Positions 8,081-16,321 of a DNA stretch of 33,640 bases are shown one piece after another. A program made the translations under genes and the position numbers. Location of the stretch: assembly GCA_910589425.1 (NCBI GenBank), contig CAJUSZ010000027.1, forward strand, positions 1 through 33,640, given 5' to 3'. The DNA is from an uncultured Muribaculaceae bacterium. GTDB taxonomy: Bacteria; Bacteroidota; Bacteroidia; Bacteroidales; Muribaculaceae. The notes under the pieces are model-generated. The model ran no database searches and had not been told where the DNA came from. It saw only the letters and a program-made list of their open reading frames with translations. The first letter of the stretch is position 1. Each line of letters begins with the position of its first letter.

Positions 8081-11000
8081 ATGAATATCAAAACCCTCAC
8101 CGCAGCGGCATTGGTCGCCCTGGGCGCGGCCGCCGGCATGAACGCGGCCGTCGAAGAGCCTGATTTCAGGAAGATCAACGACGCCCGCCGCGGAGGAAGC
8201 CTCGAATTCCTCACCCGCAACGGCAAATGGGCCGTGGGGTTCGGAAAAAGCCCGATCTACGAGCTGGGCTACCACTATCCGCGTCTCTACAACACCGAGA
8301 CCGGAGAGATGAAATGGCTCTATGACGCCAACGACGAGATGAATGTCCCCACAGCCGAAGCCGACGGAGTAACCGAAGACGGCTCGATCGTATGCGGGCA
8401 ATACAATCTCCGCCCCGCCATCTGGAGAGCGTCGACAGGCAAGTGGGAGATCCTCCCGCTCGACGCCACCGACATCAGCGAAGGATGGGCACGCTACATC
8501 ACTCCAGACGGAAAATATGCCGTCGGATCCTACATGGAGAGCAACATCTACCACGAGACAATCGTGGCCTGGGATCTCTCGGGAGAGAAACCGGTGCAGA
8601 TGGAACTCCCCGGAATGCCGCTCGGCTACGGCAAGACCGGCGAATATTACGGACAGATGCGCGCCAGCGCCATATCCGACGACGGAAACGTGATCCTCGG
8701 CACCGTGGCGTTCTCCTTCACCACCGGCGAGACCCCCGAAGGATGGAGCTTCATGTATGACCGCTCGAAAGCCTCGTGGCAGGCCTTCGGATGGACCATC
8801 TCGGACGACTACCAGAAATTCACCCGCAATCCCGAAGGACCGCAGGGCGCGTCGTTCTTCTGGGACCGCGATAATCTCGTTGTCTCGGCCTCGGGCGGAC
8901 TGCATCTGCTCAATCTCAAGACGGGGGAGATGAAATTCCTCATGAAAGGGGGCGGACATCTCGGCCGCGACGGAATGCTCTACATGTCGACCGGAAGCGC
9001 CCCGATTTGCGACTGGAGTGTAAAGATGGGCGACTACTGGTATGACTGGAAGACCATCTGCCGTCAGGAATGGGGAATAGACTGGAAAGAAGACATTGTC
9101 AAGGACGATTACGGCTATTCAGGCAACTTCATGGGTGTCAGCCAGGACGGACTCACGATCCTCGCCAACGACTACAGCTCGCGCCCCTACGACACTTACC
9201 TGCTCCGCCTCCCCCGCCCGCTGGTCGAGATCCTTCCGGGAATCGACCTTCTCGACAATTATTATGTAACCCCCAGGGAGAAAGCCTCATTCTCAATGAT
9301 GCGCACCGTCAAGGTTACTTTCGACCGCAACATCGAGGTTCTCGGCAAGAACGCCGGCGTCCAGCTCCTTGACGCGCAGGGCAACGTCGTGGCCAACTCG
9401 ATCCGCGTCGGACTCGAGGCCGGATCCACATCCACTCTGAGCATAGCTTTCCGCGACCGGCGTCTCGACGAGGGTGTGGCCTACGATGTGGTGATCCCCG
9501 CCGGAACAGTCTGTCTGCCCGGCGACAGGGAACGCTCCAATTCCGAGATACGCATCCGCTACACAGGACGCCCCGACCGTCCGGTGGAACCCGTCAGGAT
9601 CTCGCCCGAATCCGGAATAAAGCTGGAGAAGATCAACGCGTCGTCCAATCCGGTCAGCATCACTTTCGACACCGAGATCTCGGCTCCCGAAGAGAACGGG
9701 GGAAGCGTCAATCTCTACCGTCTCAATGAAGCCGGCCAGCGCGAGTTCGTCAGCAAGATGAACGGATCGGTAACAGGCAGCCAGCTCGTGGTGTTCCCCC
9801 TGATGGAGCAGCAGCTCGCCTTCGGAAGCGAATATGAGATTGTGGTGGACGCCAACACGGTCTGCGATCTCTCCGGTGTGAACGGCAACGAATCCTTCAC
9901 CATAAAATATACCGGTTCATATATCCCCGAGAACACCCACGAGAAAGTGATATTCTCCGAAGATTTCTCGGCCGGAGTCAACGGACGCAACATGATGCTC
10001 TACGACGGCGACCAGCAGGAGCCGAACGCGGCCATGAAGGCATGGACGTTCACCTCCGAGCTTCCCTGGATCCCGGCACGCGACGCCGCAAACTACGACT
10101 ACGCCGCCGCATCCCACTCGATGTATGAGTCTCCCGGACAGTCCGACGACTGGATGGTTACGCGCCGTCTGTGGATCCCCGACGAGTCCGGCGTGCTGAC
10201 ATTCCAGTCGCAGAGCTATCTCAAGTCGAAAGAGGACCGACTCAAGGTGATCGTCTACGCTTCGGACGACGTCTACACATCGCTCTCGAAGACAATAGTC
10301 GACAAGATGCGATATGAGGGCGAGGTCATCTACGACCAGATCCAGTCTCCGGGCAAGAGCGAGGAGGATCTCGCGGGCGACTGGACAGACAACATGGTCC
10401 TGCTCAAAAAATATGCCGGCAAGAACATCTACATCGCCTTTGTCAACGACAACCGCAACCAGTCGGCTGTCTTTGTGGACAATATCAAGGTGGAGCGCGA
10501 CCTGAAGTTCTCGGTAAACAATCTCACAGCCACCAATGTGGTTTCTCTCCAGAGCATTCCCGTAAAGCTGCTGGCAACCGTCATGAGCCAGGCCGACATA
10601 TATTCATCCTACGAATTCACCCTGCTCGATTCCGAGGGCAAGGAGATAAGCAAGGTTGCCGAATCGGGACTTGACCTCCGGAATGGATGGAGCAAGATGA
10701 TCACATTCCCCGCCGAGCTTCCCCTTGAGGTCGGAAAAGAGAACGGCTACACGATCCGTGCCAGATTCGACGAAATAGAAATCGACTACCAGTATTCCGT
10801 CAAAGACCTCGCGATGCAGACCGTGAAGCGCGTCGTGGTCGAGAAGTTCACCGGCCAGACCTGCCAGAACTGCCCGCAGGGAATCGTGGCGATGGAGAAG
10901 ATAGAGAAGGACTTCGGTGATCAGGTGGTGCCCGTGGCACTCCACTCGTACCAAGGCGATACTTTCGACAACCCGAAATCTCGTCAGCTCGCCGAGTTCC

Positions 11001-11845
11001 TCGGCATGACAGCCGCTCCCTCCGGCCGTGTGAACCGCGGCGACATCATCTCCCCGCTTGGAACAGATGGTAAGGGCAACGGCTCGTTCACCAACTATGA
11101 TCCCACGGTTCCGAGCTGGTATGACAATGTGGTAAGCGAACTCGCGGTTCCGGCAGAGGCCAATGTAGAAGTAGTGTCCTACTACAACGATGACCGCAGC
11201 AAGATCCACGTGCGCTCTACCGTAACCTACGCCCTCGACATGGAGAATGTGAACGCCAACATCTTCACCGTAATCCTCGAGGACGGTCTGCGCGGCAACC
11301 AGAGCAACAACGTCTACGGTTCCGAGGATCCTATCTTCGGCGACTGGGGCAAGGGAGGCAAATACGGCCAGCCAAGCGTCCCCTACGTATATAATGACGT
11401 GGTGAGAGACTGGGAAGGCACCACCGCCAACGGCACCGGCGGCTACATCCCCTCGACCGTGGAGGGCGGCAAGCCCTACGTGGCTGAGTTCGACATCGAC
11501 ACCCCGACCCGTCTTCAGGACAAGGACAACGTGAAGATCGCCACATATCTTATCAACGCCAACAGCGGCCGCATCCTGAATGCCGCAGTCGGCAAGATAG
11601 GCGCCAGCGGCGTTGAGAATGTGGAGGGACTTGAGGCCGAGACCCGCATCGTGGTTCGCGGCGGCGAGATCAGCGTGCTGACTTCCGGCGCCGTCTCAGC
11701 GGCGGTCTACTCGATGGACGGCCGCATGATCGGCGCAGCCAACGGCATCGACACCCTGAGCCTTAACCTCGACGGCTACAAAGGCGTGGCTGTGGTCCGT
11801 GTGGCCGACGGCAACGGCGTCAAGGTAGTCAAGGTGATGCTCTGA
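8081..11845 (+). CDS. Large secreted multidomain protein with Omp28-like CxxC domain and T9SS-like C-terminus
   Basis: This is a 1254-residue exported protein. Signal peptide: MNIKTLTAAALVALGAAAGMNA. Residues about 35-380 form repeats like those of beta-propellers (SDDGNVILG, TEDGSIVCG, TPDGKYAVG). Two Ig-like domains of SbsA/Big_5 type follow (about 395-615, VKVTFDRNIEV and VSITFDTEISA). A choice-of-anchor/cleaved-adhesin-like beta-sandwich lies at about 620-805 (VIFSEDFSAG, SDDWMVTRRLWIP). An Omp28-related thioredoxin-like domain at about 905-1165 carries FTGQTCQNCPQG with Cys928 and Cys931. The last ~75 residues (AVYSMDGRMIG...KVVKVML) resemble a T9SS sorting domain. It is probably delivered to the surface or secreted. 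The CxxC could be redox-active, but the function of Omp28 domains is not established. A strong terminator follows 32 bases after the stop. Confidence 0.82.
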   Translation: MNIKTLTAAALVALGAAAGMNAAVEEPDFRKINDARRGGSLEFLTRNGKWAVGFGKSPIYELGYHYPRLYNTETGEMKWLYDANDEMNVPTAEADGVTEDGSIVCGQYNLRPAIWRASTGKWEILPLDATDISEGWARYITPDGKYAVGSYMESNIYHETIVAWDLSGEKPVQMELPGMPLGYGKTGEYYGQMRASAISDDGNVILGTVAFSFTTGETPEGWSFMYDRSKASWQAFGWTISDDYQKFTRNPEGPQGASFFWDRDNLVVSASGGLHLLNLKTGEMKFLMKGGGHLGRDGMLYMSTGSAPICDWSVKMGDYWYDWKTICRQEWGIDWKEDIVKDDYGYSGNFMGVSQDGLTILANDYSSRPYDTYLLRLPRPLVEILPGIDLLDNYYVTPREKASFSMMRTVKVTFDRNIEVLGKNAGVQLLDAQGNVVANSIRVGLEAGSTSTLSIAFRDRRLDEGVAYDVVIPAGTVCLPGDRERSNSEIRIRYTGRPDRPVEPVRISPESGIKLEKINASSNPVSITFDTEISAPEENGGSVNLYRLNEAGQREFVSKMNGSVTGSQLVVFPLMEQQLAFGSEYEIVVDANTVCDLSGVNGNESFTIKYTGSYIPENTHEKVIFSEDFSAGVNGRNMMLYDGDQQEPNAAMKAWTFTSELPWIPARDAANYDYAAASHSMYESPGQSDDWMVTRRLWIPDESGVLTFQSQSYLKSKEDRLKVIVYASDDVYTSLSKTIVDKMRYEGEVIYDQIQSPGKSEEDLAGDWTDNMVLLKKYAGKNIYIAFVNDNRNQSAVFVDNIKVERDLKFSVNNLTATNVVSLQSIPVKLLATVMSQADIYSSYEFTLLDSEGKEISKVAESGLDLRNGWSKMITFPAELPLEVGKENGYTIRARFDEIEIDYQYSVKDLAMQTVKRVVVEKFTGQTCQNCPQGIVAMEKIEKDFGDQVVPVALHSYQGDTFDNPKSRQLAEFLGMTAAPSGRVNRGDIISPLGTDGKGNGSFTNYDPTVPSWYDNVVSELAVPAEANVEVVSYYNDDRSKIHVRSTVTYALDMENVNANIFTVILEDGLRGNQSNNVYGSEDPIFGDWGKGGKYGQPSVPYVYNDVVRDWEGTTANGTGGYIPSTVEGGKPYVAEFDIDTPTRLQDKDNVKIATYLINANSGRILNAAVGKIGASGVENVEGLEAETRIVVRGGEISVLTSGAVSAAVYSMDGRMIGAANGIDTLSLNLDGYKGVAVVRVADGNGVKVVKVML

Positions 11846-11876
11846 TCTGAGATCAACCTGCAATCAAGCGATAGCG

Positions 11877-11906
11877 AAGTCGCGGATCCGACCGGATCCG
11901 CGACTT
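11877..11906 (+). terminator. Strong intrinsic terminator of the 8081-11845 gene
   Basis: A perfect 13-base-pair stem (11877-11889 with 11894-11906, loop GACC) built on AAGTCGCGGATCC is followed by TGGTTT. It starts 32 bases after the stop codon. Confidence 0.85.
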
Positions 11907-11932
11907 TGGTTTCAGGGGAGGAAGGGTAAGGC

Positions 11933-11960
11933 TTTTTAAGGCCTTAAAGAGCCTTAAAAA
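11933..11960. terminator. Second AT-rich hairpin
   Basis: TTTTTAAGGC (11933-11942) pairs perfectly with GCCTTAAAAA (11951-11960) around an 8-base loop. The palindromic arms end in A or T runs on both strands, so it could back up termination in either direction. Confidence 0.45.
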
Positions 11961-12010
11961 TCGAGTTATGTTGCATCCAGTTGATAAAAAAGCGAAAGAT
12001 TTTTGCTTTT

Positions 12011-12060
12011 CTTTCGCTTTCTTTCGTTTTCTTTCGTTTTCTTTCGTTTTCTTTCGCTTT
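12011..12060. repeat. Five-copy 10-bp tandem repeat, CTTTCGYTTT
   Basis: Five adjacent units occur: CTTTCGCTTT, three copies of CTTTCGTTTT, then CTTTCGCTTT. They are preceded by a degenerate unit TTTTGCTTTT at 12001-12010. The sequence AAAGCGAAAG-like just upstream (about 11986-12000) is complementary to the CTTTCGCTTT units and could pair with them. It lies outside any gene. Confidence 0.9.
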
Positions 12061-12152
12061 CATGGAGGCAGGAGCGGAATCCTCGATCAAATCAGCCTGA
12101 TTTGTTAATTCAATTCAGCAAAGTAAAATCCTTCAAAAACGGAAAATGGATA

Positions 12153-12188
12153 AAGCAGGCTGCCTGGCAATTGCCAGACAGCCTGCTT
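12153..12188. terminator. Bidirectional terminator palindrome
   Basis: A 36-base near-perfect palindrome (arms 12153-12170 and 12171-12188, one C-A mismatch) lies 22 bases beyond the stop of the minus-strand 12211-15624 gene. It should end transcription from that side and can back up the terminator of the plus-strand gene. Its right arm begins with TTGCCAGACA, identical to the core of the direct repeat at 7921. Confidence 0.75.
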
Positions 12189-12210
12189 AAAGTGCTTCAT
12201 AAAGCTTGGA

Positions 12211-15200
12211 TCAGATGATCACTTTTGTGGCGCGGCCGCCGGCTACGCGGATGAAGACTCCGTGCGATCCCTCTGAGGGAGATGCGATCTCTTCGCCCTG
12301 CAGATTATACCAGCGCGCATCCGTCTGTTCGGCCTGGATATCCGCTATGCCGGAGACAACGCTCTCTCTGGCGAAAAGCGTGGCATCCGAAGCAACGGTC
12401 TTCACGGGCCTTGTCATTTCGGCATCCTCAAACCAGTCCACGCCTATGCCGTTGATTTCGGCGGGAAGCATGCCGTTGGTGTAGAGGCTTTCGGCACCGG
12501 AGGATTCGCTGACCGAACGGATATCGTCGCTGACGATCGTATAATCTACCTTGAAGACTTTTGCCCCGTCTATGGCAGGATAAGCCTCCTCGCCGATCTT
12601 CTGTCCGAATGCTTCGCCGAGCCTCCATGCTATCTCGCCGGAAGCGAACTGCTCGCCGGAAGCTACGGAATAATCATTTTTCAGTTCATATTCACGGTCG
12701 ACGAACACATTCTCGGCAGTGGATGCTGCGAATCTTCCGGTAAGTGCCGCTGCGTTTGCCGGACACACGATCTCTCCGATATTATAGAGATTGCTTACGC
12801 TTGCCGTGTGCATCATTCCTACCAGCCCGGCTGCGTATGAAGAGGCCGTTACTTTGCCGGCGTTGTAGCTGTTGGTCAAGCTCGGACCACTGAAGAGGTA
12901 GCCTACCAGGCCGCCGGGATATTTGGTGGAGTAGACGTCCGCGCGGTTGGCGCAGCGGTCTATCACGGCATTTTCAGAAGCCTGGCCAACGATCGCGCCG
13001 GAGTACTCGCTGCCATGGATCTCACCCTCTGTGGTGAGCGACGCCACGCGGGCGTTGCCGGCGATGTATCCGAACAGACCCTGGTACTGCTTCTTGGGAT
13101 TGTTGATATAGATACCTTTGACGGTGTGGTTGTTGCCCGAGAATGAGCCGGTATATTTGCGGTTCGACAGGCCGGCCGGGGTCCAGTCATATCCGGCGAG
13201 TTCGATGTCCGCGCCCAGTTCGGCGTCGGCGGTGTTGTCGTTGGTGTTGACCTCGTTGGCGAACCAGGCGAGTTCGGCGCCGTTCATGATGTGGTACACA
13301 CCGTTTTCGGTCTGCGGGCGTGTCATATCCTTGCCGTTCCACGCTCCTTCGGGAGCTTTCAGCATTCCGATGTGGAATGTCTGCATTCCGTCGGCATCGT
13401 CGGGGATGGTATAGGTCTTGTGCAGGCAGTAGTAGCCATCTTTCTTCGCGGTTACCTCATAGTCTCCGAATGTTCCCTGATAGAGTCCGTCGGATTCCGC
13501 AGTCAGCTCCACGCCGTTTGCGACCACGGTCAGTTCGGTGCCGGCTACGTCGGGGATGAAGTTGATCTTGAACGATCTGTAGGGGGAGACGCTGAAACTT
13601 GCGTCTGGAATGGCGCCGAAATAAGTCTTGTGGGCCTCGGCGCTGAAATTGGCGTCGCGGCCTTTCTCCGGATCGATCAGACGGTGGTTTCCGATGGGAT
13701 CACCGTAACCGTTGACCTGGATCACACCCTCGGAGAAGTTGAAGCCGGGATTGGCCTCGACATCGTAATCGGCCGGGATATCGACCGTAATAGCCTGGGC
13801 GTCCGGAGCCGAACCGAATGTGTATTGGTTTTTACCGAGAATGAGGCTTGTGCCGTTGGGGATGCCGTTGTAGGTTACGTAGGCCGACATATTGTAGATT
13901 CCGGCGAGCTTGTTGGCGGGATGGAAAAGTCCGGAATACTGGATCTTGACCTTGTCGCCGGGCTGATAGATCTTGCTGCCGGGGCGGGTGGCGTTGACGA
14001 TCTCACGGTGGCATTTTCTGCCGCGCATCACCTGATAGGCCGCGTTGCCCTCCTTGTCTGTCATTTTTACGATCTGGCGTCCATGGCGCAGCAGGATGGT
14101 CCAGGTGCCGTCGGCGTTTCTGGTTACCCCCTCGGAAGAGAATCCGTCGTATGTGGCCATTTCGTCCCCTATGCGCGGATAGGCGACGGTGATCTGCTCC
14201 GCATTCTCCGGGGCGAATGTATATCTGTAGCCCTCCTCTGTGTCGAGATAATAGAACACATCATGCTCGGCGTCGACGTTGATCCCGGCCACCTTTTTGG
14301 TTCCGGTGTTGTATTTCTCGTTTACGTGCATATTGGGCACGACCGCCGACGGAGCCTGGCCAACGGTAACGACGTAAGCGCCGGTGTTCTCCGGCCAAAT
14401 AGCGCCCCAGATCTCGCCTCCCATGAATGGGGAACGGACATCGCCGCTGTAGGAGTTGACGCCGATGGCGTCGTATGTTACGAGGACGATCGCCGTTCCG
14501 GGAGCGAGAGCCTTGATGTCGGCCCATGCCGATCCCGGTTTGGAGCTGATCTCGATGACACCCTCAAGCGGGTTTCCGTCGGTGCCGATCACGGTGTAGT
14601 GGAAGTCGGGCTCCATGAAGTAGTTGCCCACGGATGAATCGGTGAGCTGCCAGGAGCGCATGGCGTGGGCCTTGAAAGTGTCGCCCACGCTGAGGCTCAC
14701 GTGTCCGCGCTCGTTGCCGTTGAGCAGTATGTCTCCAGTCTCGTAGCCCGAGTTGGCGCTGACGCTGTGGTTGGCGGCTTTCGGGTCGGCCGCCTCGTAG
14801 TCGGCGGTTGTGAACTCGATGTCGGTCGATCCCTCTTTTGCTGAATTGAAGTAGCCGGCGCGGGTCAGTCCGCCGTCGGTCCATGTGCGGTAGTTGATCT
14901 GCGAGCTTGGGAGAACCCGGTAAGACAAGGTCTTTGTCTTGCCGCTGGTTTTCTCGGCAAGCGGCTCGAAGAGTTGGAAATCCACAAAGTGGGTCGATTT
15001 GGTGCCGATCTGAAGCTCGGCGTCCGACGGCACGGTTATGTTGGCCATAACGCCAATAGGCATCGTCAGGTTCAGTGTCTCGTTGCTGGTTACACCTTTT
15101 CTCTGTGATAATGCCATGTATCCCTCGTCCTGATGCTTTTTCGACGGCGTGGCTGTGCCGGAGATCACGTCGCTTCCGCTGACGAGCATCGACAGTTTCC

Positions 15201-15624
15201 CGTCGGAGGTACGGCCGGTCCGGTAGCTTCTCGCGTCCCCCTTCTGTGTTTCAAGGTTTACGGACAATGTGTAGTCCTCGCCCTCTGTCCAGGCTGAGCC
15301 GTCGTCGTTGGTATTTTTCACTAAGAAATTGCCCAGATAGAGCCTGAACCACTGATTCTCCTCATCCTCTATCTTAAGGTCGAGCGATCCGAGAAAAGTG
15401 GTTCCGTCGGTGTCATACATGCTGAACTCATACATTCCCGGATCGACCGAGATCGTATAGATGTATCCGTTCGGCTCTCCGGGATCGACGGTCTTCCCCG
15501 TCGTCTTCTCCTCGATTTTGAGAACCTTTGTCGTGTTGTTGAGTAGCCACACGTCTACATCGACCGCCTGCATGGAGCCGGTGCATGCGAGAAACGCCAT
15601 CAACGCAAGATTGAATCTCTTCAT
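12211..15624 (-). CDS. Secreted GLUG-repeat protein under cobalamin riboswitch control
   Basis: This is a 1137-residue exported protein. Signal peptide: MKRFNLALMAFLACTGSMQA. The long N-terminal part (about 22-765) is probably all-beta; I do not recognise its domains, though it has stretches typical of Ig-like adhesins (GTAIVLVTYDAIGVNSYSG; PGDKVKIQYSGLFHPANKLAGIYN). Residues about 770-955 are GLUG-type repeats (YQGLFGYIAGN, YSGAIVGQASEN, YPGGLVGYLFSG, YAAGLVGMMHT), which in other proteins build a beta-helix. The last ~35 residues (RWYNLQGEEIASPSEGSHGVFIRVAGGRATKVII) resemble a T9SS-like sorting end. The start at 15624 is the only one that gives the signal peptide. The 5' leader carries a B12 riboswitch and terminator, so expression should respond to cobalamin. 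A role in B12 capture at the surface is inference from this control only. Confidence 0.8.
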   Translation of the reverse strand: MKRFNLALMAFLACTGSMQAVDVDVWLLNNTTKVLKIEEKTTGKTVDPGEPNGYIYTISVDPGMYEFSMYDTDGTTFLGSLDLKIEDEENQWFRLYLGNFLVKNTNDDGSAWTEGEDYTLSVNLETQKGDARSYRTGRTSDGKLSMLVSGSDVISGTATPSKKHQDEGYMALSQRKGVTSNETLNLTMPIGVMANITVPSDAELQIGTKSTHFVDFQLFEPLAEKTSGKTKTLSYRVLPSSQINYRTWTDGGLTRAGYFNSAKEGSTDIEFTTADYEAADPKAANHSVSANSGYETGDILLNGNERGHVSLSVGDTFKAHAMRSWQLTDSSVGNYFMEPDFHYTVIGTDGNPLEGVIEISSKPGSAWADIKALAPGTAIVLVTYDAIGVNSYSGDVRSPFMGGEIWGAIWPENTGAYVVTVGQAPSAVVPNMHVNEKYNTGTKKVAGINVDAEHDVFYYLDTEEGYRYTFAPENAEQITVAYPRIGDEMATYDGFSSEGVTRNADGTWTILLRHGRQIVKMTDKEGNAAYQVMRGRKCHREIVNATRPGSKIYQPGDKVKIQYSGLFHPANKLAGIYNMSAYVTYNGIPNGTSLILGKNQYTFGSAPDAQAITVDIPADYDVEANPGFNFSEGVIQVNGYGDPIGNHRLIDPEKGRDANFSAEAHKTYFGAIPDASFSVSPYRSFKINFIPDVAGTELTVVANGVELTAESDGLYQGTFGDYEVTAKKDGYYCLHKTYTIPDDADGMQTFHIGMLKAPEGAWNGKDMTRPQTENGVYHIMNGAELAWFANEVNTNDNTADAELGADIELAGYDWTPAGLSNRKYTGSFSGNNHTVKGIYINNPKKQYQGLFGYIAGNARVASLTTEGEIHGSEYSGAIVGQASENAVIDRCANRADVYSTKYPGGLVGYLFSGPSLTNSYNAGKVTASSYAAGLVGMMHTASVSNLYNIGEIVCPANAAALTGRFAASTAENVFVDREYELKNDYSVASGEQFASGEIAWRLGEAFGQKIGEEAYPAIDGAKVFKVDYTIVSDDIRSVSESSGAESLYTNGMLPAEINGIGVDWFEDAEMTRPVKTVASDATLFARESVVSGIADIQAEQTDARWYNLQGEEIASPSEGSHGVFIRVAGGRATKVII

Positions 15625-15902
15625 GTTCTGTTAAGTTTTTGTTGTTAGGATGTTGTTTTTGGGAAATCGGTCCGGTAAGGGAAAGGCTCGGGTGTGGAAA
15701 CGGACGGATGATGGCACGAGGACAGCGGCATGGCCTCACGGGCGGACCAGGCGAATGATCCGCGTGAATGGCTTATGGTCTTTTGCAGGTGATTTTTACA
15801 ACTCATCCAGACTGTGTGTGCGCGCCGCCGGCCGGAGGCTTTCCTTGATAAATGGAAAGGATACGGGCGGGCTGTTGCTGAATGAATCTGATGCTTGGTG
15901 TG

Positions 15903-15941
15903 AAAAAAGCATTTCGACACCGCATCCGGCAGATGCAGTGT
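15903..15941 (-). terminator. Intrinsic terminator forming the riboswitch expression platform
   Basis: On the minus strand ACACTGCATC (15941-15932) pairs with GATGCGGTGT (15926-15917) around TGCCG, giving ten base pairs with one G-U. Eight bases later comes a run of six T (15908-15903). It lies about 45 bases after the aptamer, where an attenuator would be expected. No explicit antiterminator was worked out. Confidence 0.7.
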
Positions 15942-15984
15942 GAGACTCTACCTATTTTCCCGCAGGTGTCCTCTCGAAAATTTC

Positions 15985-16196
15985 AAAACGGCAGGTCTTC
16001 TGACTTGTCCCTATTGATCATCACCCCTTCTCAGAGCGCGTCGCTCCAATGGATTTGCAATGTCAACCGGCAGCGTCGAGGCTGTCTGGAACTTACAGCA
16101 GCGGGTACTGTTCCGGATTTTCACCGGATTCCCTTTTGATCCGAGATTCCATCAGGCAGGCTTATGTTTGTCCTGAAAAAACACGGATACCGTTTT
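15985..16196 (-). promoter_or_regulatory. Cobalamin (adenosylcobalamin-type) riboswitch
   Basis: The minus strand carries the conserved core of the cobalamin aptamer. The first block reads AAAAGGGAATCCGGTGAAAA then TCCGGAACAGTACCCGC (16138-16101), followed by CTGTAAG. The B12 box reads AAGTCAGAAGACCTGCC (16006-15990). The closing P1 stem is visible: AAAACGG (16196-16190) pairs with CCGTTTT (15991-15985). Such aptamers bind cobalamin and normally switch the downstream gene off. In the Bacteroidetes they usually precede btuB, btuG or other B12 uptake and B12-dependent genes. Here the next gene on the strand is the GLUG-repeat protein at 12211-15624. Confidence 0.93.
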
Positions 16197-16204
16197 CAAC
16201 GGTG

Positions 16205-16236
16205 CAAAATTACAACAATATCGCGACATGCGGAAA
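16205..16236 (-). promoter_or_regulatory. Promoter of the cobalamin riboswitch transcript
   Basis: On the minus strand, TTTC (16236-16233), one base off the -33 TTTG, is followed by a 20-base spacer and the -7 element TAATTTTG (16212-16205). Transcription would begin near 16198, right at the start of the aptamer P1 stem, which supports both calls. Confidence 0.7.
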
Positions 16237-16262
16237 TCCGCGCGGGAAAAATTTGGGAAAGG

Positions 16263-16305
16263 AAATCAGGCCGCGTCCTGCATCTTAGCGGACACGGCCT
16301 GATTT
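16263..16305 (-). terminator. Terminator of the 2051-aa GLUG gene
   Basis: AAATCAGGCCG (16263-16273) pairs with CGGCCTGATTT (16295-16305), and an inner GTCC/GGAC helix follows after one mismatch. It starts 17 bases past the stop codon. T-runs flank both sides, so it may work in both directions. It insulates the riboswitch promoter from upstream transcription. Confidence 0.8.
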
Positions 16306-16321
16306 TTTCAGTCAACGGGTA

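Larger units (their letters stand above)
11846..12210. other. Convergent intergenic region with hairpins and a tandem repeat
   Basis: This gap lies between two convergent genes. It holds a terminator at 11877-11906, a second AT-rich hairpin at 11933-11960, a 10-base tandem repeat at 12011-12060 and a long palindrome at 12153-12188. No credible gene is present; the short open frame at 12003-12218 is built from the repeat. Confidence 0.75.
15625..16321. other. Long regulatory intergenic region
   Basis: This 697-base gap between two minus-strand genes contains, in transcription order on the minus strand, the terminator of the upstream GLUG gene (16263-16305), a promoter (16205-16212), a cobalamin riboswitch aptamer (15985-16196), an intrinsic terminator (15903-15941), and about 280 bases of leader with no recognisable gene. 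The open frames that can be drawn in 15645-15943 on either strand have no signs of real coding. The last 40 bases before the start codon are A-rich, as is usual for Bacteroidetes translation starts. I found no second TAnnTTTG promoter between the terminator and the gene. Confidence 0.8.

Noticed and set aside
13291..14637. 448-codon plus-strand open frame opposite the 1137-aa GLUG gene
   Set aside because: It is a shadow of a gene with a signal peptide and GLUG repeats on the other strand.
15645..15943. Small open frames on both strands between the riboswitch and its gene
   Set aside because: The products are Arg/Ser/His-rich with no domain, and they overlap the terminator.
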